In this document: piece after piece, positions 37,548 through 46,917 of the stretch | Position numbering within the stretch: position 1 is the stretch's first letter | Layout: every line of letters begins with the position of its first letter | Origin: Terriglobia bacterium | Lineage (GTDB): Bacteria > Acidobacteriota > Terriglobia > JAIQFV01 | DNA: 64,000 nucleotides | NCBI GenBank assembly: GCA_020073085.1 | Contig: JAIQFV010000012.1 | Span: forward strand, 84,825-148,824 | Reading direction: 5' to 3' | Position numbers and translations under genes: made by a program | The notes under the pieces: model-generated | Told to the model about the DNA's origin: nothing | The model's input: only the letters and a program-made list of their open reading frames with translations | Database searches by the model: none

Positions 37548-39701
37548 ATGCGTCCCCTGTTTCTCACCGTAATCATGCTCGGTACCTTGTGCATCGCAGG
37601 AGTCTCATCCATGAAGGCAGCAGAAAAGCATCCGCTCACGTTCGACGATTTGATGAAAGTGCAGCGCGTGGCAGACCCGCACATTTCCCCGGACGGCAAG
37701 TGGGTGGCTTACTCCGTCACGGCGGTTGATAAGGAAAAAAACACCAAGAACTCTGACATCTGGGTGGTCCCGAGCGCCGGGGGCCCGGCACAACAGCTCA
37801 CCCGCTCTCAAAAGAGTGATGACCGCCCGCAGTGGTCTCCGGATGGCAAGGAGATCGCTTTCATCTCCATGCGCGATGGTTCCTCCCAAGTCTGGATCCT
37901 CCCGGCCCATGGCGGCGAAGCCAGGAAGGTCACCTCCGTTGCCACCGAGGCCAGCGGCGTTTTGTATTCCCCCGACGGAAGACACCTGTTATTCACATCC
38001 GATGTCTACCCCGAATGCGATCACAGCGATCCTCAGAAAGCCCTCGAATGCAATGCATCCCGGAAGAAAGCGGCGGAGGACTCCAAGGTGAAGGCGCACA
38101 TTGCCACCCGCCTGCTCTTTCGACACTGGACCGAGTGGAAGGACGGCAAACGCTCCCACCTGTTCATCGTGCCGGTGGATGGCTCCGAGCCACCCCGCGA
38201 TTTGACGCCGGGGGACCACGATGTTCCACCATTCTCGCTCGGGGGACCCGATGATTACGCATTTTCTCCGGATGGCAAGGAAATCTGCTACACCTCAAAC
38301 CACGACCCCCACGAAGAGCGTTCCACCAACATGGATCTGTTCGTGGTCAACGTGACCTCCGGTGAAACCAGGAAGATCACCGGCAACCCGGCTTACGACG
38401 GCTCGCCCCAGTATTCGCCCGACGGCAAGTTCATCGCCTACCGGGCACAATCCCGACCCGGCTACGAGAGCGATCGCTTTCAACTGATGCTCTATGATCG
38501 GTCGAACGCCCAGCCTCGCAGCCTGACGGAAAATTTCGACCGCTGGGTCGATTCGTTCGCCTGGGCGCCGGATTCCAAAAAACTCTATTTTGCCTCCGGT
38601 GACCGAGGACGCAATTCTATTTTCGAAGTCTCCCTCACCGGCAACGATGTGAAGCGGGTGTACGGGGAACATTCCTCCGGCGATCTCAACGTCACTCCGG
38701 ATGGAAAAACTTTAGTGTTCACACGGTCCTCGATGCACGAGCCCGCAGAAATCTACCGCATCGGGACCGACGGATCGAATGCCACACCGCTTACCCGCCA
38801 CAATCAGCCGCTGCTCGCGACCCTCGACATGAACGCCGCCGAGGAGTTTTGGAGCGACGGCGCCCCTTCATCCGGCGGGCCCAAAGTGGATCCCAAGGTG
38901 GCCAAAGGATTCCTCGATCCCGGCCAGGTCGATGCGGCCATGCCTGCTCAGAAGAGCGTTGACACCCCGAAAATCCATTCCTGGATCCTCACGCCGCCAC
39001 AGTTCGATGCCGCCAAAAAATACCCGATGCTTTTGTTTGTGCATGGCGGCCCCCAGGGCTCCTGGGAGGACAACTGGGGCTATCGCTGGAATCCGCAGAT
39101 GTATGCGGCCGCCGGCTACGTCGTGGTGATGCCGGATCCGCGCGGATCCACCGGATACGGACAGCAACTGATCGATGAAATCAACAAAGACTGGGGCGGC
39201 CGATGTTTCAAGGATCTCATGCTGGCCACCGATACCGCCGAAAAACTGCCCTATCTCGACAAAACCAGGACGGTGTCCGCGGGCGCTTCATTCGGCGGTT
39301 TCATGATCAATTGGTTCCAGGGTCACACCACCCGGTTTAAAGCGCTGGTGGCCCACGCCGGCGACTTCGACCAGGTGAGCGGCTATTACGTGACCGAAGA
39401 GCTCTGGTTTCCTGAGTGGGAGTTGGGCGGAACCCCCGCCGATAACCCGGAACTCTATGATTTCCTCTCTCCCGGGCGGTACGTGAAGAATTTCAAGACG
39501 CCGGAACTGGTCACCCATGGAGAAATTGACTTTCGAGTCCCGGTGGCCGAAGGCCTGGCAATGTTCTCCGCGCTCCAACGCCGCGGCATTGAGTCGAAGT
39601 TGTTATACTTCCCCGACGAAGGCCACTGGATCCTCAAGCCGCTGAACTCGGAGCTGTTCTACAAAACGGCGATCGATTGGTTGAATAAGTTTTCGAAGTG
39701 A
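37548..39701 (+). CDS. Secreted S9-family peptidase (prolyl oligopeptidase / acylaminoacyl-peptidase type)
   Basis: The 717-residue serine peptidase has a signal peptide (FLTVIMLGTLCIAGVSS), a WD40/TolB-like beta-propeller (~30-430, recurring S-P-D-G-K) and a C-terminal alpha/beta hydrolase. The nucleophile elbow is GASFGG (Ser ~581), the acid is in EIDFRVPVAEG (Asp ~661) and the His is in DEGHWILKP (~693). The propeller gate suggests oligopeptide substrates in the periplasm. ATG 37548 has GGAGG six bases upstream; a longer frame to 37494 lacks signal logic. Secreted S9 peptidases are common in Acidobacteria. Confidence 0.94.
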   Translation: MRPLFLTVIMLGTLCIAGVSSMKAAEKHPLTFDDLMKVQRVADPHISPDGKWVAYSVTAVDKEKNTKNSDIWVVPSAGGPAQQLTRSQKSDDRPQWSPDGKEIAFISMRDGSSQVWILPAHGGEARKVTSVATEASGVLYSPDGRHLLFTSDVYPECDHSDPQKALECNASRKKAAEDSKVKAHIATRLLFRHWTEWKDGKRSHLFIVPVDGSEPPRDLTPGDHDVPPFSLGGPDDYAFSPDGKEICYTSNHDPHEERSTNMDLFVVNVTSGETRKITGNPAYDGSPQYSPDGKFIAYRAQSRPGYESDRFQLMLYDRSNAQPRSLTENFDRWVDSFAWAPDSKKLYFASGDRGRNSIFEVSLTGNDVKRVYGEHSSGDLNVTPDGKTLVFTRSSMHEPAEIYRIGTDGSNATPLTRHNQPLLATLDMNAAEEFWSDGAPSSGGPKVDPKVAKGFLDPGQVDAAMPAQKSVDTPKIHSWILTPPQFDAAKKYPMLLFVHGGPQGSWEDNWGYRWNPQMYAAAGYVVVMPDPRGSTGYGQQLIDEINKDWGGRCFKDLMLATDTAEKLPYLDKTRTVSAGASFGGFMINWFQGHTTRFKALVAHAGDFDQVSGYYVTEELWFPEWELGGTPADNPELYDFLSPGRYVKNFKTPELVTHGEIDFRVPVAEGLAMFSALQRRGIESKLLYFPDEGHWILKPLNSELFYKTAIDWLNKFSK

Positions 39702-39747
39702 TACGGAAGTGACCACATTAAACAGCGACGCGATGATTCACCGCCGA

Positions 39748-39767
39748 GGGCGCACCTCTGTGCGCCC
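39748..39767. repeat. REP-like palindrome, copy 2
   Basis: GGGCGCAC-CTCT-GTGCGCCC lies between the S9 peptidase and the aldo/keto reductase genes. The arms are identical to copies 1 and 3; the loop differs. Confidence 0.85.
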
Positions 39768-39791
39768 CCAAGAAAGGCGAAGCCTTCATTG

Positions 39792-40763
39792 ATGCAATAT
39801 CGAAAACTCGGACGAACAGAATTGCAGCTCTCCGAAATTGGATTTGGCGCATGGGGGATCGGAGGGCACTTGTGGCAGGATTCGAATGACGATGAATCCC
39901 TGAAGGCGCTTCACCGTGCCATCGACCTTGGCGTCAATTTCATCGACACCGCTGCCGCTTATGGTGAAGGACACAGCGAACAACTCATCGGAAAAGTCCT
40001 GAAATCGCATCGCGACAAGCGGATCTATGTCGCCACCAAAGTGAACCCGAAGAACTATGTCTGGCCTGCCCAGAAGGGCGGCGATATCCGGGATGTCTTC
40101 CCCCGGAATTACATCGTTGAGCGGACTGAACAGAGCCTCAGAAACCTTGGAGTCGAACGCATCGATCTCCAGCAACTGCATGTTTGGAACGACGAATGGG
40201 CAGGCGCTGACGAATGGCACTCCGCCTTTGAGAAGCTCCGGCGTGAAGGAAAGGTCTGGCATTTTGGAATTTCGGTCACAGAACATGATCCCGACGACAG
40301 CCTCCAGATGATCGAGACCGGTGAGATCGACGCCGTCCAGGTGATCTACAATATCTTCGACCAGTCCCCGGAGACGGCGTTGTTTCCCAAGTGCCAGCAA
40401 AAAGGCGTTGGGGTGATCGTGCGCGTTCCCTTTGACGAAGGATCGTTGACTGGGACCATTACGGAGCAGACGACCTTTCCACCCGAAGATTTCCGGACGC
40501 GTTATTTCGGCGGCGACCGTAAAAAGCAGGTGGTTCACCGCATCGAAAAGCTCAGGACGCTGCTCGACGGCGAGGCCAAAACCCTGTCGGAGCTGGCCCT
40601 TCGGTTCACGTTGAATCATCCCGCCGTCTCCACCGTGATCCCGGGAATGCGCAAGACGCAAAATGTTGAAGCAAATTGCTCCGTGTCCGATGGCCGAAAG
40701 CTCGCTTCGGATTTGTCCGCGGCACTTAGAGAGCACGCCTGGCAAAGGAATTTCTATCGGTAG
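39792..40763 (+). CDS. Aldo/keto reductase
   Basis: This 323-residue TIM-barrel NAD(P)H oxidoreductase has the catalytic tetrad in place: Asp in NFIDTAAAYG, Tyr in the same segment, Lys in IYVATKVN and His in QQLHVWND. The C-terminal part (HPAVSTVIPGMRKTQNVEAN) matches the cofactor-binding end of the family. ATG 39792 is preferred to the TTG three bases upstream. It reduces carbonyl substrates; which one is not predictable. A single-gene unit, 24 bp beyond the second GGGCGCAC palindrome. Confidence 0.93.
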   Translation: MQYRKLGRTELQLSEIGFGAWGIGGHLWQDSNDDESLKALHRAIDLGVNFIDTAAAYGEGHSEQLIGKVLKSHRDKRIYVATKVNPKNYVWPAQKGGDIRDVFPRNYIVERTEQSLRNLGVERIDLQQLHVWNDEWAGADEWHSAFEKLRREGKVWHFGISVTEHDPDDSLQMIETGEIDAVQVIYNIFDQSPETALFPKCQQKGVGVIVRVPFDEGSLTGTITEQTTFPPEDFRTRYFGGDRKKQVVHRIEKLRTLLDGEAKTLSELALRFTLNHPAVSTVIPGMRKTQNVEANCSVSDGRKLASDLSAALREHAWQRNFYR

Positions 40764-40981
40764 GCACACCCCCATCAAACCTCTGGCGGCCGGATCTCAT
40801 CAAAATAACCATAAGGATTGGAGGGTGATCCTCTCAGGTGGATTGCCCCCCTTGTTGCCCTTCAAAGTCCGCAATGGGGCCTGTCTCCTCGGCCGAAGGG
40901 AGCAACACCCGAGTGTCTGAACAGAAGGGAACCTGAAATACAAAGCAATGAAATGCATAACTTGCAGTCCCAGGGGGGCGT

Positions 40982-42061
40982 ATGAGAATTCCTACTAACG
41001 ATCAAACCGCTCACGGCAAATCGCTGCTGGCCGTGTGCACCATCGCTGTTGTGTTATCCATAGGACTTCTGTCTGTGATTCCTCAACCGCTGTTCGCCGA
41101 TCATGGATTCGGACGGGGTGCCTCGTTCGCACGCGGGTTTCCGCAGCACAGGGGATTCAATGAGTTTGGATTCCATCGCAACTTCTTTCCCCGTTCTTTT
41201 GGGTTTTACCCTTCTTTTTCCTTCTTCTACACAGGGTTTGGTCCTTACTATTATTACCCGGGCTATTGGGGGCCAGCCTATTGGGCTCCAGGACCACCTT
41301 ATCCGCCCAGTTATACTCTGGAAGATCAGGCTCCACGACAACAGGATTCCCGCGATAAGAATATCGCTTGGTTGAGACTGGACATCCTGCCGCGAGAGGC
41401 CTCAGTTTACATCGATGGGAAGTACGCGGGAAAAGGATCCGAATTTGTAGAGGGGAAGAAACTGCTCCCGGTGAGCCCTGACAGCCACACGTTGCGTTTT
41501 GAAGCGGAAGGTTTTCAATCCGCGGTCATCAACCTCAAGGTCAACCCGCTTCAGACCCTGGACGTCACCGAACATTTGCAGGCAGGTGGCGCAGCGACCG
41601 CAGCCCCGTCCAGCCCCCCTCCTTCTTCACCTTCGATCTCCCCGTCGCGGCAATCAGGCCGGACTCCACCCCCTATGCGACAACCTTATTCGGCCCCTCC
41701 GGTGAATCGAGGAAATGCGGGACAGAAGGCCTCAGCAGGTCCACGAAATGATGTGCATCCCCCTTTTCCCCCACAGTCCGAGACACCGCCCTCCAACCCG
41801 TCTCCTGGTGTGGCTGAGGACGTGCAATTTGGAAGAATTACCGTCCAGTTTGAACACGCGACGTCAGATGCGGCGATCTATGTCGATGGCAAGTTCATGG
41901 GTGTATCCGATGCGTCTATTCCTGAATTCGTGATTAACGATGTTCCCCCGGGGAAACATACGGTTGCCGTCACTAAACCCGGTTATGCGCATTTCGAAGA
42001 AGAAATAACCGTCAGTCCAAGCCAGAGCAAATCGGTCAAGGCGGTCATGAGGAAAGGATAA
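40982..42061 (+). CDS. Exported PEGA-domain protein
   Basis: The 359-residue protein has a signal peptide (LLAVCTIAVVLSIGLLSVIPQPLFA), then a Gly/Phe/Tyr/Pro-rich stretch (~40-115). A first PEGA domain follows (ASVYIDGKYAGKG, ~135-195), then a Pro/Ser-rich linker (~200-275) and a second PEGA domain (AAIYVDGKFMGVSD...PPGKHTVAVTKPGYAHFEE, ~295-355). PEGA domains are beta-sandwich cell-surface modules. The Phe/Tyr-rich part may lie at the outer surface. ATG 40982 follows AGGGGGGCGT. No function can be assigned. The stop codon is directly followed by a heptamer array. Confidence 0.85.
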   Translation: MRIPTNDQTAHGKSLLAVCTIAVVLSIGLLSVIPQPLFADHGFGRGASFARGFPQHRGFNEFGFHRNFFPRSFGFYPSFSFFYTGFGPYYYYPGYWGPAYWAPGPPYPPSYTLEDQAPRQQDSRDKNIAWLRLDILPREASVYIDGKYAGKGSEFVEGKKLLPVSPDSHTLRFEAEGFQSAVINLKVNPLQTLDVTEHLQAGGAATAAPSSPPPSSPSISPSRQSGRTPPPMRQPYSAPPVNRGNAGQKASAGPRNDVHPPFPPQSETPPSNPSPGVAEDVQFGRITVQFEHATSDAAIYVDGKFMGVSDASIPEFVINDVPPGKHTVAVTKPGYAHFEEEITVSPSQSKSVKAVMRKG

Positions 42062-42065
42062 GATC

Positions 42066-42330
42066 AGTTCAAAGTTCCAAGTTCAAAGTCCAAGGTCCAA
42101 GGTCCAAAGTCTGAAACCCAGTTCAAAGTTCCAGGTTCAAAGTTCCAAGTTCAAAGTTCAAAGTCCAAAGTCCAAGGTCCAAAGTCTGAAACCCAGTTCA
42201 AAGTTCCAGGTTCAAAGTTCCAAGTTCAAAGTTCAAAGTTCAAAGTCCAAAGTCCAAGGTCCAAAGTCTGAAACTCAGTTCAAAGTTCCAGGTTCAAAGT
42301 TCCAGGTCCAAAGTCTAAAACCCGGTTCCA
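42066..42330. repeat. Heptamer array, unit AGTTCAA/AGTCCAA, with higher-order period
   Basis: The array is built from the same 7-bp units as 12268-12456. Blocks ending GTCTGAAAC(C/T)CAG recur at steps of 75 and 82 bp (from 42117, 42192 and 42274), a difference of exactly one unit. It starts five bases after the PEGA protein stop codon. Confidence 0.9.
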
Positions 42331-42455
42331 GGTTCATCACTCAGGAGCTCATCAAAACATTTTCCGCAACCATCCTGGTTTTTACTGATAACTGAGAACT
42401 GGGAACCGACAACTGCTTTTCCGACTTCCGACCTCCGACTTCCGACCTCAACCGG

Positions 42456-42475
42456 GGGCGCACATCCGTGCGCCC
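42456..42475. repeat. REP-like palindrome, copy 3
   Basis: GGGCGCAC-ATCC-GTGCGCCC sits between CTTCCGA-type heptamers, as copy 1 does. Flanks resemble copy 1 (CGGGGG...CCCTACAGGA). Confidence 0.85.
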
Positions 42476-42601
42476 CTACAGGAGACTTCCGGCTTTTGGC
42501 GTCTGGCCTCCCGCATCTTTCCCTGACACCCGGCATCCGCCAAAAAGCCGGCGGACCTTCGGCCCGGCGCCTGACACCTCTCACCTCAACCATTTCTCTC
42601 C

Positions 42602-42629
42602 TTGCACCCAAGCGAATCTCGCATACAAT
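42602..42629 (+). promoter_or_regulatory. Candidate sigma70 promoter of hom
   Basis: TTGCAC (42602-42607) and TACAAT (42624-42629) with a 16-bp spacer match the -35 and -10 hexamers well. A hairpin of CAGGGGG (from 42648) against CCCCCTG (near 42674) lies in the predicted leader. Confidence 0.5.
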
Positions 42630-42708
42630 TGGTATCATTGATTCTCAGGGGGCAACTTGACCTGCCTCCCCCCTGCGAGTTCATCCTTTCATGAAAGGAA
42701 GCGTCCTC

Positions 42709-43740
42709 ATGCTCTATAAGCTGGCACTGATTGGGTTTGGGAATGTTGGGAAGAGCTTCATCCGGTTGTTGGAGCGGAAAAGGTCGAGGTTAAGAAAAGA
42801 CTACGGGATCGAATTTCGGATCGTGGCGATTGCCACCGGCAGGCACGGACTAGCCATCGAGCCCCAGGGGTTCCAATCGAAGAAAGTCTTTACCCAACTG
42901 GAAAAGCACAGCTCTCTTGACGCTCTGCACCGCGGCAAACCGCTCAAAGGTGTCCTCGACCTGATTCAACGGTCGTCTGCCGATGTCATGTTTGAGATCT
43001 CACCGCAAGATCCGTGGACCGGTCAACCGGCCATCAGGCACATTGAAGCCGCTTTGAAGAAAAGGATGCACGTGGTCACGGCGAACAAGGGACCGGTGGT
43101 CCATGCTTACCGGCAGCTGAAACGGCTCGCCGCCCGGAGCAAGGTGCAATTCCGGCATGAGGGCGTGGTCATGGATGGGACCCCGATTTTTAACCTGGCG
43201 GAGATGACTTTGCCGGCGACCGAAGTGCGTGGCTTTGAGGGGATCCTCAACGCGACGACCAATTACCTGCTGGAGGAGATGGAAAAGAAAAAGAGCCTGG
43301 AGACCGCTCTTGAAGAAGCCAAAGCAATGGGTATTGTCGAGTCAAATCCGGCGGTCGATGTGGAGGGATGGGACGCGACATCCAAGCTGTGTTGTCTCGC
43401 AAACGTGATGATGGGCGCGAATTTGAGACCCAGCCAGGTTAACCGCGAAGGGATTCAAAACCTCACCCCTGAGCACCTTCTCAACGCCCGGAACCGTGGT
43501 TACTGCATCCGGTTGCTGGTTCGCGCATGGCGGGATGGGCGCCATGTCCGCGGGAGTGTCAAGCCCGCTGAAATTCCACTGACCCATACCTTCGCAACCC
43601 TCCGTGGGGACACTACCGCCCTGTGCATCGATACGGACACGATGGAAAAGATAACCATCGTCGAGGGTCCCGGGGGCCCGCATCAAACCGCCTTCGGGCT
43701 GCTGTCGGATTTCATCAATATTCACCGTCGATGTCTGTGA
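42709..43740 (+). CDS. hom: Homoserine dehydrogenase, short form
   Basis: The 343-residue NAD(P)-dependent enzyme reduces aspartate semialdehyde to homoserine in the threonine/methionine branch. It has the dinucleotide motif GFGNVGKSF, the catalytic region VTANKGPVVHAYRQL and the substrate segment FRHEGVVMDGTPIFNL. The length ends near residue 340 with no ACT domain, so feedback control by threonine via ACT is not expected. I prefer ATG 42709 (AGGAAGCG upstream) over the in-frame ATG 42691, which has no ribosome binding site. It stands alone, convergent with recR. Confidence 0.93.
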   Translation: MLYKLALIGFGNVGKSFIRLLERKRSRLRKDYGIEFRIVAIATGRHGLAIEPQGFQSKKVFTQLEKHSSLDALHRGKPLKGVLDLIQRSSADVMFEISPQDPWTGQPAIRHIEAALKKRMHVVTANKGPVVHAYRQLKRLAARSKVQFRHEGVVMDGTPIFNLAEMTLPATEVRGFEGILNATTNYLLEEMEKKKSLETALEEAKAMGIVESNPAVDVEGWDATSKLCCLANVMMGANLRPSQVNREGIQNLTPEHLLNARNRGYCIRLLVRAWRDGRHVRGSVKPAEIPLTHTFATLRGDTTALCIDTDTMEKITIVEGPGGPHQTAFGLLSDFINIHRRCL

Positions 43741-43802
43741 GGGTCTTTGGCCGGCATGGGGGGTAGGGCGCAGGGTCTTGCCGAGGGAGAAGAACGTTGA
43801 CG

Positions 43803-44402
43803 CTACATCTCCCGTCGTCCTTCCAGGGATTTCATGACGGTGACCTCATCAGCATAGTCCAGTTCACTGCCAATGGGAACGCCCATGGCAATGCGCGTCA
43901 CTTTCACCCCCAGGGGCTTCAGGAGCTTGGATAGATAGATCGCGGTTGCTTCGCCCTCAACGTTGGGGTTGGTCGCGAGAATGATCTCCTCCACTTCCCC
44001 GCCCCGCAATCGCTCTATCAGGTTCTTGATGCGGAGTTGATCCGGGCCGACACCCTTCAGCGGGGCCAGCGCGCCCATCAGGACGTGGTATCGGCCCTGG
44101 TAGGCACGGGTCTTCTCAATGGCAAGAACGTTAGCGGGCTCTTCGACGATACAGATCTGCCTGGGCGTGCGCGTGGGACTGGAGCAATAAAAACACGGGT
44201 CCACGTCCGTCAGGTTATTGCACGTGGAGCACAAGCCCACCTTCTGTTTCATGTCAAGGATGGCCTGGGCCAGACGTTCTACTTCCTCGGTGGGGCCTTT
44301 CAACAAGTGGAAGGCGATACGTTGCGCGGATTTTTGCCCGATCGACGGCAGGTGTTTCAATTCTTCGATCAAGCGGGCGACGGGTTCGGCATAGTCGGGC
44401 AT
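43803..44402 (-). CDS. recR: Recombination protein RecR
   Basis: This 199-residue DNA-binding protein of RecF-pathway repair has an N-terminal helix-hairpin-helix ([20 protein letters not shown]), a four-Cys zinc finger ([16 protein letters not shown]), and a Toprim domain with E in [13 protein letters not shown]. Typical length. It is the third gene after dnaX and ybaB, a very common order. 80 bp separate it from ybaB. Confidence 0.97.
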   Translation of the reverse strand: MPDYAEPVARLIEELKHLPSIGQKSAQRIAFHLLKGPTEEVERLAQAILDMKQKVGLCSTCNNLTDVDPCFYCSSPTRTPRQICIVEEPANVLAIEKTRAYQGRYHVLMGALAPLKGVGPDQLRIKNLIERLRGGEVEEIILATNPNVEGEATAIYLSKLLKPLGVKVTRIAMGVPIGSELDYADEVTVMKSLEGRREM

Positions 44403-44482
44403 GGGTAGGATTCAAGTCAGGTCGGTCTCGCGGAGTCTCCTTCCCGGTTTCTTTCCTCTCTCAAAACAGGGCAATGCTCCCG

Positions 44483-44791
44483 TCAAAACAAGCCGGGGAT
44501 CTTCAGACCGCCGGCCAGATTCCCCAGCTGGCCTTGAAGCTGTTCATCCACTTTGCGGTTCGCCTCGTTGACCGCGGCGAGAATCAGGTCCTGCAACATT
44601 TCCCGATCACTCGAGCCGAGGGCCTCAGGGTCGATCGTGACCGCCAGCAACTGCTTCTGGCCATTCATCTTGACCGTCACCATGCCCCCGCCCGCAGATC
44701 CTTCGACAACCAGATCTTCCATCTGTTTCTGAAGCTGTTCCTGCATCTTTTGAGCTTGTTTAAGGATTTGTTGCATATTGGGTGTGTTCAT
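44483..44791 (-). CDS. Nucleoid-associated protein, YbaB/EbfC family
   Basis: A 102-residue protein with a long N-terminal coiled helix (MQQILKQAQKMQEQLQKQMEDL) and the family beta/hinge MVTVKMNGQKQLLAVTIDPEAL. Length and order (dnaX-ybaB-recR) fit. It binds DNA as a dimer in characterised members. Confidence 0.95.
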   Translation of the reverse strand: MNTPNMQQILKQAQKMQEQLQKQMEDLVVEGSAGGGMVTVKMNGQKQLLAVTIDPEALGSSDREMLQDLILAAVNEANRKVDEQLQGQLGNLAGGLKIPGLF

Positions 44792-44812
44792 AATTCAATC
44801 CCGTCCCCCTGG

Positions 44813-46618
44813 TTACTTCTTCTTAATCTGGAGGATTTCAGCCCGGAAAGTGTCCACAAAAGATCGGACCAGGGGCTCTTTGAGAATTTCCTCTCCTCCT
44901 GCCGCAGGGAGAGGCCCCCGGGCGTCCCCCGTACCCTCACTTCGGGGAGACAAGGGCGCCTCGTCGTCCAGTTTCTCTGTAAGCACCAATTTCACCTGTA
45001 GCTGGCGGCCAAAAACATTCTGGCATATCTGCCCCAAAGTTGCAATTTGGTCCTTGTTGTTCAGCATCGAATAGATATGCTTGTTAGCCTGGGTAAAGTA
45101 AATCCCGAGGGAGGAATTTTCCAAAACCATGCGGCTCACATGGTCGAGCAGTGAGGCCAGAAACTTTGATTTGGCGAAGACCGCATTTCGAAAGGATTCG
45201 ATCTCCTTACTTTCGGTTGGTCTTCCAGCCCCCGAGTTCAGAAGAACTTCTTCGTCCTGTTCGCCCGGGCCCTCAGGATGGGCGCGCTGCACGTCAGGGC
45301 CAGGTCCCGATTCGGAGCGGGCAGAATCCCTCAAAGTGGGCCGGCTCGAAGCAGCCGAGCTTGAAGCGGCCGGAACTGGGGCACGTCTTTCATCGTTTTT
45401 TTTTATTGAAGGGGCGACGGCGGGGGCCACGGGGGGCGGGGGACGCTTTACAGCCTCGGTCATTGCGGCCGTGCCGGTAGAGGTCTCCCTGGATTTCCAG
45501 TCCGAAAGAAATTCTTCGATCGACATCAGCCGGGATGCCTGCACCAACCGGACCAGACCCAGCTCGAGGTGAAGCCGCGGATGGGTCGACCACTTGAGAT
45601 CCGAGTCGGTCCGGGCCAGGAGGTGGAAAAAGCGTACAAGATCCTCCTCCGAAAAATGAGTGGCGGTCTCCGCCAGGCGCTCAATTTCACCCGGAGGAAG
45701 CTCCAGCAACTCCGAATCCTTCCCCGCAACACGGAGAATCATCAGGTTCCGGATATGCTGAATGGCTTCGCGACAAAAATGGCGCGGATCGAACCCCGCC
45801 CGGATGAGATCCTCCACCAGCGTCAACACCCCCCGGGTGTCTCTGGCAACCAGGGCTCCGCTGAGACGGTCGAGATACTCCTGGGAAACAAATCCGAGAA
45901 GTTCCCGTATTTTTGATTCATCAATCGATTTTCCACAAAACGAAATCACCTGGTCTAAGAGAGACTGCGCATCGCGAATCGAGCCTTCGGCGGCCCGGGC
46001 CAGCATCGACAGGGCGCCCGGCGTGATGCCAACCCCCTCCGCAGCCGTGATGGCTTCCAGCGACATGTAAATTTCATGGTAGGAAAGTGTCCGAAATGAG
46101 AAGTTCTGGCAGCGGGAGAGAATGGTGGGCTTCAGCTTGTGCCGCTCGGTGGTTGCAAAGATAAAAATGACGTGATCGGGCGGCTCCTCGAGCGTCTTCA
46201 GCAGCGCATCCCAGGCATCGTCGGTGAGCTGGTGCGCCTCATCAATTATGTAAATCTTGTAGCGGTCGCGCGAAGGCCGGTACTTGACGTTCTCGCGCAA
46301 CTGGCGAACGTCGTCGATGCTTCGATTGGACGCCGCGTCAATCTCAATGACATCCACCGCATTGCCGTTCTTGATTTCACGGCAGGAATCACATTCTTCG
46401 CAGGGCGTGGGCGTCGGGCCCTTGGCGCAATTGAATGCCTTCGCCAGGATCCGGGCGGTGGTGGTCTTTCCGACCCCGCGCACACCGGAGAAGAGGTAGG
46501 CGTGCCCGATTCGTCGCATTTCGATGGCATTTTTGAGCGTGGTCGTGATCACCGACTGCCCAATCACATCATCGAATCGCTGGGGACGGTACTTGCGCGC
46601 TATGACCTGGTACGCCAT
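44813..46618 (-). CDS. dnaX: DNA polymerase III subunit gamma/tau
   Basis: The 601-residue clamp-loader ATPase has Walker A GVRGVGKTT, a zinc finger (C-x8-C-x2-C-x2-C in CAKGPTPTPCEECDSC), Walker B IIDEAHQL and sensor ATTERHK. The C-terminal ~240 residues are variable: a Pro/Ala/Ser-rich linker (390-480) then a tau-like end domain. No frameshift motif was seen. It starts at ATG 46618, and an SRP RNA gene lies upstream on the same strand; ybaB follows after 21 bp. Confidence 0.97.
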   Translation of the reverse strand: MAYQVIARKYRPQRFDDVIGQSVITTTLKNAIEMRRIGHAYLFSGVRGVGKTTTARILAKAFNCAKGPTPTPCEECDSCREIKNGNAVDVIEIDAASNRSIDDVRQLRENVKYRPSRDRYKIYIIDEAHQLTDDAWDALLKTLEEPPDHVIFIFATTERHKLKPTILSRCQNFSFRTLSYHEIYMSLEAITAAEGVGITPGALSMLARAAEGSIRDAQSLLDQVISFCGKSIDESKIRELLGFVSQEYLDRLSGALVARDTRGVLTLVEDLIRAGFDPRHFCREAIQHIRNLMILRVAGKDSELLELPPGEIERLAETATHFSEEDLVRFFHLLARTDSDLKWSTHPRLHLELGLVRLVQASRLMSIEEFLSDWKSRETSTGTAAMTEAVKRPPPPVAPAVAPSIKKNDERRAPVPAASSSAASSRPTLRDSARSESGPGPDVQRAHPEGPGEQDEEVLLNSGAGRPTESKEIESFRNAVFAKSKFLASLLDHVSRMVLENSSLGIYFTQANKHIYSMLNNKDQIATLGQICQNVFGRQLQVKLVLTEKLDDEAPLSPRSEGTGDARGPLPAAGGEEILKEPLVRSFVDTFRAEILQIKKK

Positions 46619-46657
46619 GCGGTACGGACACCAACCTTTTTTGCTTTTCTTGCGGAA

Positions 46658-46734
46658 GAAGTCAGACGTCGGAAATCAGAAGTCAGATCAGGCAAAGGTC
46701 CTCATCTGATCTCTGACTTCCGACTTCTGACTTC
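46658..46734. repeat. Inverted CTTCTGA-type heptamer repeat in the dnaX leader
   Basis: GAAGTCAGACGTCGGAAATC... on the left is matched by the near-inverse ...GACTTCCGACTTCTGACTTC on the right, giving arms of about 28 bp. The unit is the same 7-bp motif as near 37.4 kb. Transcribed, it would fold into a long hairpin just before the dnaX start. Confidence 0.75.
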
Positions 46735-46742
46735 ACATATTT

Positions 46743-46787
46743 AAAAACAATTTCCCGGAAGTCTCTTAGCCTTCGCAACCGGGAAAA
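46743..46787 (-). terminator. Hairpin with T-run downstream of SRP RNA
   Basis: TTTCCCGG and CCGGGAAA form an 8-bp stem around a 20-base loop. The minus-strand sequence continues TTGTTTTTAA. The large loop lowers confidence. It may separate the RNA gene from dnaX. Confidence 0.5.
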
Positions 46788-46803
46788 CCTTCCCTGCCTT
46801 AAC

Positions 46804-46917
46804 ACAACCAGGTTTCGGGTGATCCGCGGCACACCACAGTTTCCGCTACCGTTGCTGCCGTCAGGCCCTGGCGGGGTTCACGGGCTGCAGTTGCACAGAG
46901 CCCGAAACCTGGAACCG
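46804..46917 (-). ncRNA. ffs: Signal recognition particle RNA, 4.5S type
   Basis: Read on the minus strand, the hairpin closes with CCAGGTTTCGGG (complement of 46901-46912) and CCCGAAACCTGG (complement of 46808-46819), perfectly paired. Inside is the conserved SRP core GTGAACCCCGCCAGGGCC...GGCAGCAACGGTAGC, with the symmetric loop bases bound by Ffh. About 110 nt long, it has no Alu domain, so it is the short form. It is upstream of dnaX, a frequent arrangement. Ends are approximate. Confidence 0.94.

Larger units (their letters stand above)
42062..42708. other. Repeat-rich intergenic stretch upstream of homoserine dehydrogenase
   Basis: This stretch holds the AGTTCAA heptamer array (42066-42330), CTTCCGA-type heptamers (about 42419-42450 and 42484-42500), a GGGCGCAC palindrome, a promoter candidate and a leader hairpin. 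There is no coding frame of note. Confidence 0.75.
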
